Part shown: positions 9,455-16,541 of the stretch, in pieces
Layout: each line of letters begins with the position of its first letter
How positions within the stretch are numbered: position 1 is the first letter of the stretch
NCBI GenBank assembly: GCA_902635985.1
Contig: CACPPZ010000009.1
Span: 1-46,280, forward strand
DNA: 46,280 nucleotides
Origin: Paracoccaceae bacterium
GTDB lineage: Bacteria; Pseudomonadota; Alphaproteobacteria; Rhodobacterales; Rhodobacteraceae
Direction: 5' to 3'
Translations under genes and position numbers: made by a program
The notes under the pieces: model-generated
The model's database searches: none
The model's input: the letters and a program-made list of their open reading frames with translations, nothing else
What the model was told of the DNA's origin: nothing

Positions 9455-10093
9455 CTATTGATGAACGGAAGCTTGAATATCCTTAACGACGGTTTGCCAA
9501 AGGTCTGCAGTCTGCGCGCCCGATACTGCATATTGGTTTGCTACTATAAACATGGGTACCGCTTTTATTCCCATTCGTCTTGCAGAACGGTCTTTGTCAA
9601 TTATTTTGCTAAGGTCATTGTCTGAATTTAGCAGTCGGAGAATTGATTTCTCATTCATAAAATATTTCGATGCTAGTTTTGCTAGAATAGTATTATCGCC
9701 TAGGTTTAAGCCATTTACAAAATATGCTTTAAATAGCTCAGATACTATCTGATTTTGACAATCCTCTAGTGCAGCCCAATTAATTATTCTGTGAGCATTC
9801 ATTGTATTTGGAGTCGTTTTAATTTTATCGAGTTTCATATCAATATTAAAATTTTTTGTATGCTCAATGACTGGGCGGTATGCTGAAGCAACACCACTAA
9901 TACTTCCAAATTTTTGTTCCAAATATTTCTTTCTAGCCATCCCGTTTTCAGGCATCTCTGGATTTAGTTGAAAAGGATGCCATTTAATATGAAATGGATT
10001 TTCATTGAGTGTCTCCAATGCTCGCTCTAAATGTACTTTTCCTATATAACACCAAGGACAAATTGGATCTGAGTAAATATCAAGTTGAATCAA
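9455..10093 (-). CDS. DsbA-family oxidoreductase, FrnE-like
   Basis: A 212-residue thioredoxin-fold protein of the FrnE / 2-hydroxychromene-2-carboxylate isomerase branch. The N-terminus IYSDPICPWCYIGKVHLE holds a CPWC redox pair (Cys12, Cys15). KWHPFQLNPEMPENGM follows near 39-54 and the cis-proline loop GIKAVPMFIV near 175-184. There is no signal peptide, so it is probably cytoplasmic, as expected for FrnE. Its ATG lies inside the last 14 bases of the upstream ligase gene, so translation is probably coupled. A disulfide-exchange role is inferred from the family; the link to the ligase is unknown. Confidence 0.85.
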   Translation of the reverse strand: MIQLDIYSDPICPWCYIGKVHLERALETLNENPFHIKWHPFQLNPEMPENGMARKKYLEQKFGSISGVASAYRPVIEHTKNFNIDMKLDKIKTTPNTMNAHRIINWAALEDCQNQIVSELFKAYFVNGLNLGDNTILAKLASKYFMNEKSILRLLNSDNDLSKIIDKDRSARRMGIKAVPMFIVANQYAVSGAQTADLWQTVVKDIQASVHQ

Positions 10094-11612
10094 TGCTTAG
10101 TCCTTTAAAAGTTTTGCTAAGGTTTTTTCGTGATATTTTACCGTTATTAACTGTCGGTATAATTTCACTTTTGATATAAACTCGTGGATTTTTGTATTTT
10201 GCTAGACGTTTTTTAGCATGGTTTTGTAAGTCTTCTTCATTGAGATTTGACTTTGTTGTAAAAATTGCGGCAATTACAGTAGTATCTTTTTTGATTTCCA
10301 AATTGAATGCAACAATACTATCTAACCCCTCAAGATCAAGGAAAGCATACTCGATTTCTTTTGGTGATACTCTAAATCCACCTTGGTTTAGAATATCATC
10401 TGCACGTCCAAAGTATTCTATAAATCCTTCTGGGCTCATTTTGCCTAAATCACCGGTTGCAAACCACTCTTTATTGTTTGATTTGATATCCTGCTCATTG
10501 TGATAACCAATCATTAATCCCTGGTCTTGTGTGGAAACTGCTATAATACCAACTTCTCCGATTGGTACTGGCTCAGATGTGTTCTGATCTATAATGGCTA
10601 CTTTTCGCCCTCTTTGGGGACGTCCAACAGTCTGGATTTTAGGGCCAGTATTTTTATTTGTTGATACAAAAGTCGAGCACTCACTCATTCCAAATGCTTC
10701 ATAAATATATTTTTTGGTTTTTTTTCTCCATTTTTTGTGAATGTTTGGGCTCAATTTTTCTCCAGCGGAGAGGCAATGTCTTAATTTGGGAAAGTTAAGT
10801 TTTTCATTTTGGTCCAGCAATCTCCGATAAACACCGGGAACCGCTGCAAATAATGTTGCACCAGAATTTTTTATGATATGAGGCAAGTCAGAAAGAGATG
10901 CCTCATAGTCTAACACTATAGAGGTTGCGCCTATACTCCATGGGTCAAGTAAACCAGTGCCTAGCGTGTAAGTCCAATTGAAAGCTCCAGCGTGAAGTAA
11001 CCTGTCATTTGAGGTCAAGGCATACCAATCAGAATGCATAGATTGTCTTGCCCAAATAGCTCTATGGGCATGTAGAACAGCCCGTGGTTTATTTGATGTT
11101 CCAGAAGTAAATACAATATATGCTAGCCTATCTGGATCACCTCTTTTAAACTTCGCTTCATCGCCTTCAAAAGATAACTTTTTAATTTCCGTTTCGGAAA
11201 TTATTTTCATGCTTCCTAGATTAATACTTAAAGATTTTGATGTTATTATAGCTTCAGGATGTAAAATTTTAACAAGCTCCACTAGCTCAAATTCTGTTAG
11301 GCTGATTGAAGTTGGAACTGGGATTATGCCAACTGATATTGCTCCAAGGTAGGCTATTGGAAAGGTAATAGTGTTATCTAACCTCAGTAAAATTTTATCA
11401 TTTGGATTTAAACCGAGTTTTATAAAAGCATTTCCGGTTTTCAGTACTCTGCTTTTAAGCTCCTCAAAGCTTATAGAGTAATTGGAAAATTTTGAGATAA
11501 TTTCAAGAGCATTTTTTGTCGGATTTTTGTCTGAATTTTCAAGTACATATTCTGCTAAGTTAAATAGATTTGGACAGCGTGATTGTAAATTATCTTGATA
11601 TATAGATGTCAT
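10080..11612 (-). CDS. AMP-dependent acyl-CoA synthetase/ligase (ANL superfamily)
   Basis: A 510-residue adenylate-forming enzyme that would activate a carboxylic acid as acyl-AMP and then acyl-CoA. Core motifs appear in order: YIVFTSGTSNKPRAV (P-loop, about 163-177), YEAFGMSECSTFV (about 300-312), WFATGDLGKMSPEGFIEYFG with GRADDILNQGGFRVSP (about 385-415), and the catalytic lysine in NNGKISRKNL near the C-terminus. The second residue after the P-loop GTS departs from the usual GTTGxPK (SNKPRA). Overall order and GGFRVSPKEIE resemble the benzoate/aryl-CoA ligase group, but the substrate is not readable. It overlaps the FrnE-like gene by 14 bases. Confidence 0.85.
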   Translation of the reverse strand: MTSIYQDNLQSRCPNLFNLAEYVLENSDKNPTKNALEIISKFSNYSISFEELKSRVLKTGNAFIKLGLNPNDKILLRLDNTITFPIAYLGAISVGIIPVPTSISLTEFELVELVKILHPEAIITSKSLSINLGSMKIISETEIKKLSFEGDEAKFKRGDPDRLAYIVFTSGTSNKPRAVLHAHRAIWARQSMHSDWYALTSNDRLLHAGAFNWTYTLGTGLLDPWSIGATSIVLDYEASLSDLPHIIKNSGATLFAAVPGVYRRLLDQNEKLNFPKLRHCLSAGEKLSPNIHKKWRKKTKKYIYEAFGMSECSTFVSTNKNTGPKIQTVGRPQRGRKVAIIDQNTSEPVPIGEVGIIAVSTQDQGLMIGYHNEQDIKSNNKEWFATGDLGKMSPEGFIEYFGRADDILNQGGFRVSPKEIEYAFLDLEGLDSIVAFNLEIKKDTTVIAAIFTTKSNLNEEDLQNHAKKRLAKYKNPRVYIKSEIIPTVNNGKISRKNLSKTFKGLSIDST

Positions 11613-11771
11613 TTTTATATTTTCACGATCTAAAAATTTAAGATGATATTAATAAAACTTTTATCAACTTGATTTCAAAATAAAACTTAATTTTTGGAAA
11701 GATCATATTATAACTTATTTTGGTAATTTAATGATTATTAAAGTTGGTTCCTGAAATTTATAAAAATATAC

Positions 11772-11800
11772 TTGGATGATACAGCTTAAAAGTATATAAC
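11772..11800 (+). promoter_or_regulatory. Candidate promoter of an orphan small RNA
   Basis: TTGGAT (11772-11777), a 17-base spacer and TATAAC (11795-11800, five of six matches to TATAAT). No coding region follows on this strand for over 400 bases. Transcription from about 11807 would reach the terminator ending at 11882. The same TTGGAT-17-TATAAT arrangement occurs at 25938-25966. Confidence 0.45.
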
Positions 11801-11806
11801 ACTGGT

Positions 11807-11882
11807 ACTGCTCGATAGGTTTCTTGCCTGTATGAAACCTGCCTCAATAACTATACGCCTGCCTTGTGCAGGCGTTTTTTTT
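11807..11882 (+). ncRNA. Candidate small RNA, two hairpins, about 76 nt
   Basis: The segment sits between the divergent ligase and lrp genes and encodes no protein. Hairpin 1 is AGGTTTC/GAAACCT (11817-11823 with 11834-11840) with a ten-base loop TTGCCTGTAT. Hairpin 2 is a strong terminator (11855-11882). The two are joined by a 14-base single-stranded linker. A promoter-like sequence lies just upstream. GCCTG recurs in the first loop and the second stem, offering possible base-pairing seeds. No known small-RNA family was recognised. Confidence 0.5.
11855..11882 (+). terminator. Strong rho-independent terminator with no upstream gene
   Basis: ACGCCTGC (11855-11862) pairs perfectly with GCAGGCGT (11868-11875) around CTTGT and runs into eight T residues. 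No plus-strand gene precedes it back to nrdJ, which already has its own terminator, so it most likely ends a small RNA. Confidence 0.85.
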
Positions 11883-12236
11883 ATAAATGTGTTTAAATTT
11901 CTCAAAAATTTATCTAAATATTTCTATATAAAGTTGGTCTTTAATGAATTTTTGAGATTTACGATAAATAATGAGCAGATTTTTTTGAAACACGAAAAAA
12001 ATTACGGAAAATATCTTTTTAAATAAAGAATCAGTTTTGAAATGATTGATATAAAATACTATATTTTTACGGATTAATATTAGTATAAGTGGTTAATAAA
12101 ATTGATTTCGCTTCAATTTTAAATTTCCGCAAATTAATAAAATAAATCTAGCAGCTTGTTCTATTTTTAATCAAAATTTTCTATATCTTAAGAACAAAGT
12201 TGTTATCTAACAATAAAAATAAGTAGAGAGAGTAAA
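11883..12236. other. AT-rich intergenic stretch before lrp
   Basis: This 354-base stretch is strongly AT-rich and has no gene I can support. GAGAGAG lies just upstream of the lrp start at 12237. I see no repeats or further hairpins. Confidence 0.5.
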
Positions 12237-12725
12237 ATGTCATTTCGATTAGATGATATCGATAGAAAAATCTTGTCTGAATTACAGGTTGATGCTGGTC
12301 AATCTCTAGACCAAATAGCCCAAAAAGTTTCTTCTTCCAAAACTCCGGTTTGGAATCGAATAAAAAAAATGAAAGATTATGGAATAATTGGAGATACAAT
12401 ATCTATTCTTAATCCTGGAAATCTGGGTTTTGAGGCATGCTTTTTTGTGATGATTAGAACCAGCGAACATGATGTGGGTTGGCAAGAAAAATTCTTAAAT
12501 GCTTTAAAAAATAGGCCACAAGTCCAAGAGGCTCACCGCCTAGCTGGAGACATAGATTATATACTGAAAGTAAGAGTGAAAAATGCTCGCGCATATGATG
12601 AATTTTATCAAGCTTTAATTTCTGAGGTGAAGGTTCACAATGTTACAGCGCTATTATCTATGCAAGAAATAAAAAGTACGGTCCAATTGCCGCTAGACGA
12701 TATCAATTTTTCAGAGATACGTTAA
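12237..12725 (+). CDS. Lrp/AsnC family transcriptional regulator
   Basis: A 162-residue Lrp-type regulator. The N-terminal helix-turn-helix is evident (DDIDRKILSELQVDAGQSLD, then IAQKVSSSKTPVWNRIKKM, residues 6-45). It is followed by the RAM ligand-binding/oligomerisation domain (about 65-150), which contains VQEAHRLAGDIDYILKVRV. Lrp proteins sense amino acids or related small molecules. The target is unknown; the convergent P450 or the divergent ligase are neighbours rather than proven targets. Its 3' end overlaps the P450 3' end by 23 bases. Confidence 0.9.
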   Translation: MSFRLDDIDRKILSELQVDAGQSLDQIAQKVSSSKTPVWNRIKKMKDYGIIGDTISILNPGNLGFEACFFVMIRTSEHDVGWQEKFLNALKNRPQVQEAHRLAGDIDYILKVRVKNARAYDEFYQALISEVKVHNVTALLSMQEIKSTVQLPLDDINFSEIR

Positions 12726-13890
12726 GTTCGCGGAGACCATGAAAATGATATAGGTTTGCGTAAAGTGGGTTATCTGTTAGCGTGATTTTAGGAAATTTTT
12801 TAAAGAGAATTGGTATCGCAGTAAGTAATTCTAATCGCGCTAAGGGAGCTCCAACACAAAAGTGAATCCCACTCCCAAATGATAGGTTTTTCTTTATTGG
12901 TCGAAATGGATTGAAATATTCAGCTGATTTCCAGTGTCTTTCATCTCTTCCTGCAGCACCTATTACCAATGCCACTTCATCGCCGCATTTAAATTTATGG
13001 TTTCTAAAAATAATATCTTCATAGGCATAACGTGTAAAAATATGTAATGGCGGGTCGTACCTTAAGATTTCCTCCACAGTGGCGTTCATCAACTTTGGGC
13101 TCAGATAGCTTTTCTCTTCGCCATACTCAAGAATCGCTTTTATACCATTTCCTAACGTGTGAACCGTAGCTTCATGCCCTGCATTTAAAAGTAAAATGCA
13201 TGTCGAAATTAATTCATCTTTTGTAAGCTTTTCACCTTCTTCTTCTGCTGCAATAAGATGAGAAATTAGATCGTCTTCAGGTTTATATCTTTTTTCTTCA
13301 ATATATTTCTCCATAAAATTTACAAATTCCTTAGTAGATGAATTTGCCTGTATTTCTAATTCTCTTGTCCGCCGAGCTTGATACATCATAACCATATCAT
13401 TTGACCAACTAAGTAAATTTTTTGCCATGGTCTCAGGAACTCCAAGTAGCCTGGCAATAACGATAACTGGTAATAAGGTGGCAAATTCTTTAAGAATGTC
13501 TATGTTCTCAATTTTAAGATCATCTAAAAGTTTATGTGAGAGAGCAGCTATTTCTGGTTGTAAAGTATTTATTCTTCGAGTTGTGAATGCTCGCAAGACT
13601 AGACTTCTTAACCTGGTATGTTTTGGAGGCTCAAGCTCCAGCATTGAATTATTTTCTAAATGGTTAAAATCTGTTAAATGTTTTTCATTATCCTTTGACT
13701 GATTTTTTAATTTTTCGCGGCCAAATCTTTTGTCTTTGAATAACATTTCCTGACCAGCGTAATCAAAAACAGCTGGCATATTATATTCATGCCAAAAATA
13801 TAAGCAGTCATTTGATGCAAAATTTTTATAAAACTTATAGGGGTTTTGAATAAAGTCTTTGTCGGTGGGGTTCTGAGTAATCAACTGCAT
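12703..13890 (-). CDS. Cytochrome P450
   Basis: A soluble, 395-residue bacterial P450 with no membrane anchor. The I-helix oxygen-binding segment NAGHEATVH is near residue 237, the ExxR motif appears as EEILRYDPP (about 271-279), and the haem-ligand loop FGSGIHFCVGAPLARLE is near 338-354 with the proximal cysteine about 345. It would need separate ferredoxin and reductase partners, which are not in the window. The substrate is unknown. It begins 13 bases after tpiA on the same strand, so it is probably read from the tpiA transcript, and its 3' end overlaps lrp by 23 bases. Confidence 0.93.
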   Translation of the reverse strand: MQLITQNPTDKDFIQNPYKFYKNFASNDCLYFWHEYNMPAVFDYAGQEMLFKDKRFGREKLKNQSKDNEKHLTDFNHLENNSMLELEPPKHTRLRSLVLRAFTTRRINTLQPEIAALSHKLLDDLKIENIDILKEFATLLPVIVIARLLGVPETMAKNLLSWSNDMVMMYQARRTRELEIQANSSTKEFVNFMEKYIEEKRYKPEDDLISHLIAAEEEGEKLTKDELISTCILLLNAGHEATVHTLGNGIKAILEYGEEKSYLSPKLMNATVEEILRYDPPLHIFTRYAYEDIIFRNHKFKCGDEVALVIGAAGRDERHWKSAEYFNPFRPIKKNLSFGSGIHFCVGAPLARLELLTAIPILFKKFPKITLTDNPLYANLYHFHGLRELNVSLKN

Positions 13891-13903
13891 TTTAATCTAA
13901 AAA

Positions 13904-14647
13904 TCAGGGAGCATTATTTTCGATTGCCCTTATTATTGGGGCGAATTTTTCAAAAGAGAGTGACGCTCCACCTACAAGAGCTCCATTTACGTTATCGACG
14001 CTAAAAATTTCTGGGGCGTTTGATCCGTTTACTGAGCCACCGTAAAGTAAAGGTATGTTAGATGCATTCGATCCATATAATTCAACTAATCTAACTCTAA
14101 TAAAGTTATGTATTTTTGATATTTCGCTGACTTCAGGGATTAAACCAGTTCCTATCGCCCAAATTGGTTCATAAGCTACGATTAATTTTTCAAAATTTGT
14201 ATTACTTGCTAGAGAGTCAAAAAGTTGTTGTTCCAAAATCTCTAAGGTCCTGTTTTCTTTCCGTTGCAAGTCTGTTTCACCAATACAAATAATTGTTTGT
14301 AATTTTTTCTCCAAAGAAATTTTAACTTTACGCGCAACTATTTCATTAGTCTCATTATGTTCATTTCTACGCTCTGAGTGTCCAATAATTGAGTGGGTAA
14401 CACCAAGGTCGACCAACATATCAGCACTTATCTCACCGGTGAACGCCCCGTCACTTTCTGGGTGTAAATTTTGTGCGCCGAGGTTGATGTTTTTTGCAAT
14501 TTCGCTTGCGGCAAACAGAAGGGTAAAGGGTGGGCAGATTATAATCTCTATTTTTGATCGTGCAAATTCATTAGATATTTTTTTTATTTCTAACAAATTT
14601 TCAAGTTTGCCGTTCATTTTCCAATTTCCAGCAATAATCTTTCTCAT
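13904..14647 (-). CDS. tpiA: Triosephosphate isomerase
   Basis: A 247-residue TIM barrel that interconverts dihydroxyacetone phosphate and glyceraldehyde 3-phosphate. The active-site residues are present: Asn8 and Lys10 in AGNWKMNG, the histidine in SIIGHSERR near 90, and the catalytic glutamate in VAYEPIWAIGTG near 160. The phosphate loop LLYGGSVNGSNA is near 202-213. The normal chromosomal partners (gap, pgk) are absent, and it heads a short tpiA-P450 minus-strand unit. Confidence 0.97.
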   Translation of the reverse strand: MRKIIAGNWKMNGKLENLLEIKKISNEFARSKIEIIICPPFTLLFAASEIAKNINLGAQNLHPESDGAFTGEISADMLVDLGVTHSIIGHSERRNEHNETNEIVARKVKISLEKKLQTIICIGETDLQRKENRTLEILEQQLFDSLASNTNFEKLIVAYEPIWAIGTGLIPEVSEISKIHNFIRVRLVELYGSNASNIPLLYGGSVNGSNAPEIFSVDNVNGALVGGASLSFEKFAPIIRAIENNAP

Positions 14648-14750
14648 TATAATCCTACTTAATCTTTTATTGTTTAATTAAGACTTAAACAGATATCATT
14701 CTCAACACCACTAATGTTTTTTTAAGTAAACTGATATCTTACTGACGCGA

Positions 14751-15101
14751 CTAAATGTTTTTGAATTTTATACTCTCGCCGCAGCCGCATGCCTCAGAAA
14801 CATTTGGATTATTAAACTTGAAAGTACTCTCAAGTAACGATGTTTCATAATCGATCTCAGTTCCAAATAAAAACATTTGAGCCGTTGGAGCTATCAAAAT
14901 TCGAGCACCATCTTGTTCGATTACCTCATCATTTTTATCCAACTCCGAAACATATTCGATTGTATATTCCATTCCAGCACAACCGCCTTTTTTTACTCCA
15001 ACACGAAGTGCGATTGCAACGGAGTTACTCATCAATGATTTGATTTGGGAAACCGCGCGCGGTGTAAGGGAAATAGGCGGTTTGTTTGGAATTGAAATCA
15101 C
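14751..15101 (-). CDS. sufA: A-type iron-sulfur carrier (SufA/IscA family)
   Basis: A 116-residue A-type scaffold/carrier that delivers Fe-S clusters to client proteins. It has the three conserved cysteines: Cys41 in KKGGCAGMEY, and Cys105 and Cys107 in EACGCGES. The start is GTG 15101, with AGAGG 5 bases upstream; an ATG two bases earlier is followed at once by a stop. It lies 8 bases after sufT, so the two form an operon. SufA and IscA cannot be separated with certainty, but the SufT neighbour favours the Suf pathway. Confidence 0.9.
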   Translation of the reverse strand: MISIPNKPPISLTPRAVSQIKSLMSNSVAIALRVGVKKGGCAGMEYTIEYVSELDKNDEVIEQDGARILIAPTAQMFLFGTEIDYETSLLESTFKFNNPNVSEACGCGESIKFKNI

Positions 15102-15109
15102 ATTAACCT

Positions 15110-15472
15110 CTAAATAAAACCTAACTCGAGCTTTGCTTCATCGCTCATCATATCCATTCCCCAAGGCGGCTCCCATATTAACTCTACATCTACTTTTCTT
15201 ATCCCAGCTATGGGTTCTATTGCGTCTAAAACCCATCCAGGCATTTCACCTGCCACAGGACACCCTGGTGCAGTTAGCGTCATTAGAATTCGTACGTCGT
15301 TTTCTTGGGTTATATCAATCGTGTATATAAGCCCTAGATCATAAATATTCACGGGTATTTCTGGATCATAAACAGTTCGACACCCCTCGACCACCGTCTC
15401 ATATAATAAATGATCCGTTGAGGAGGGATGTATTAAAGGCGTTCCCTCCATTGGGTTTGAAGCGTCTGACAT
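15110..15472 (-). CDS. sufT: SufT-like Fe-S assembly protein (DUF59/MIP18 family)
   Basis: A 120-residue MIP18-type protein involved in Fe-S cluster maturation. The family core is clear: CRTVYDPEIPVNIYDLGLIY (about 31-50), then TLTAPGCPVAGEMPGW with the conserved cysteine, and a C-terminal VELIWEPPWGMDMMS. It precedes the SufA-like gene by 8 bases. The core suf genes are elsewhere; SufE appears separately at 38057. Annotation as SufT is by family and neighbour. Confidence 0.9.
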   Translation of the reverse strand: MSDASNPMEGTPLIHPSSTDHLLYETVVEGCRTVYDPEIPVNIYDLGLIYTIDITQENDVRILMTLTAPGCPVAGEMPGWVLDAIEPIAGIRKVDVELIWEPPWGMDMMSDEAKLELGFI

Positions 15473-15539
15473 TAATTCTACCTGTATAATTCTGAGTAAA
15501 GTTATAAGTAATTAAAACTTAAACGTCCAGACTATAACG

Positions 15540-16352
15540 TCAACGAACGGCTTCGGAACCTGGGAAATCCAACTCTGAGACTTGCTCTGCTACTGGAGCA
15601 GTGTTTAATGGATGAAGCTCAGATGATACATTTGGAATTTCTTCCAACTTTTTCCACTTTTTTTCGTGGTATATCTCTAGTCCACTGAATTTGGATTTAT
15701 ATCCCATTTTAGAGCTTCCTGGCACCCAGTAACCCAGATATACATATTTCAAGTTTAGTTCCCCCGCCAACATTATATGATCTAAAACCACGTATGTACC
15801 CAAAGAATACTTTGACAAATTGGTATCATAGAAAGAGTATACCATACTCAAACCGTCGTCTACGATATCAGTTAGGCAAGCTGCTACTAGCTTATTATTA
15901 AGTTCATATTCAATTACACGTGTATCCACTGGCGTTTCTTCGATCATAGCAGCAAACTCGAAAACATCCATTTCGGCCATTCCACCATTAGCGTGCCTAT
16001 CTTCCAAGTAACGTTTAAAGAGTTCAAACTGCTCATCTGTTGCCCAAGGAGATGTCGACCGTCTAGTCACATTTTGGTTGGTTTTGTTCGTTCTCTTTTG
16101 TGATTTATTGGGAAAAAATTGCTTAACCTCTACCCGGGCTGATAGACATGCAGCGCAATCTAAGCACGTTGGTCTATACAAAACATTTTGAGATCTACGA
16201 AATCCTTGCTTTGAGAGGCAATTGTTTAAACTTTGCGCTTCATCACCTTGGAGTGCAGCGAATAGCTTTCTTTCCTGTCTATTTTCTAGGTAAGGACATG
16301 CCTGTGGTGCAGTTACATAAAACTGCGGCGCTATTGGAAGAGAATGTCTCAT
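15540..16352 (-). CDS. bpt: Aspartate/glutamate leucyltransferase (Bpt/Ate family)
   Basis: A 270-residue aminoacyl-tRNA-protein transferase that adds leucine to proteins with N-terminal Asp or Glu, marking them for the ClpS/ClpAP N-end rule pathway. The N-terminus has the family sequence [20 protein letters not shown] and the cysteine set in [15 protein letters not shown]. The C-terminal GNAT-like half contains [19 protein letters not shown] follow the bacterial convention of calling this Bpt; an arginyl-transferring Ate activity cannot be excluded from sequence alone. It diverges from glnE and precedes sufT by 67 bases. Confidence 0.9.
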   Translation of the reverse strand: MRHSLPIAPQFYVTAPQACPYLENRQERKLFAALQGDEAQSLNNCLSKQGFRRSQNVLYRPTCLDCAACLSARVEVKQFFPNKSQKRTNKTNQNVTRRSTSPWATDEQFELFKRYLEDRHANGGMAEMDVFEFAAMIEETPVDTRVIEYELNNKLVAACLTDIVDDGLSMVYSFYDTNLSKYSLGTYVVLDHIMLAGELNLKYVYLGYWVPGSSKMGYKSKFSGLEIYHEKKWKKLEEIPNVSSELHPLNTAPVAEQVSELDFPGSEAVR

Positions 16353-16541
16353 AATAGTACTTTATCAAGCTTATCGAAGCATGGCAATGGAAGACAATGG
16401 CGCACTATCAAAACCTTTTAGTGGAAAATCTAGCATCCAAAAATTAAACTTATTTACTAAAATATTGTTATTATTTGGTAGATAGATGTGATTTGTATGA
16501 TACCTGTGGTATTAAATTAAAAATTTTTTTTGCTGATATTA

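Noticed and set aside
11832-12026. 64-codon plus-strand frame in the lrp upstream region
   Set aside because: It runs through the terminator of the small RNA candidate and is rich in Phe, Lys, Leu and Asn as chance AT-rich frames are.
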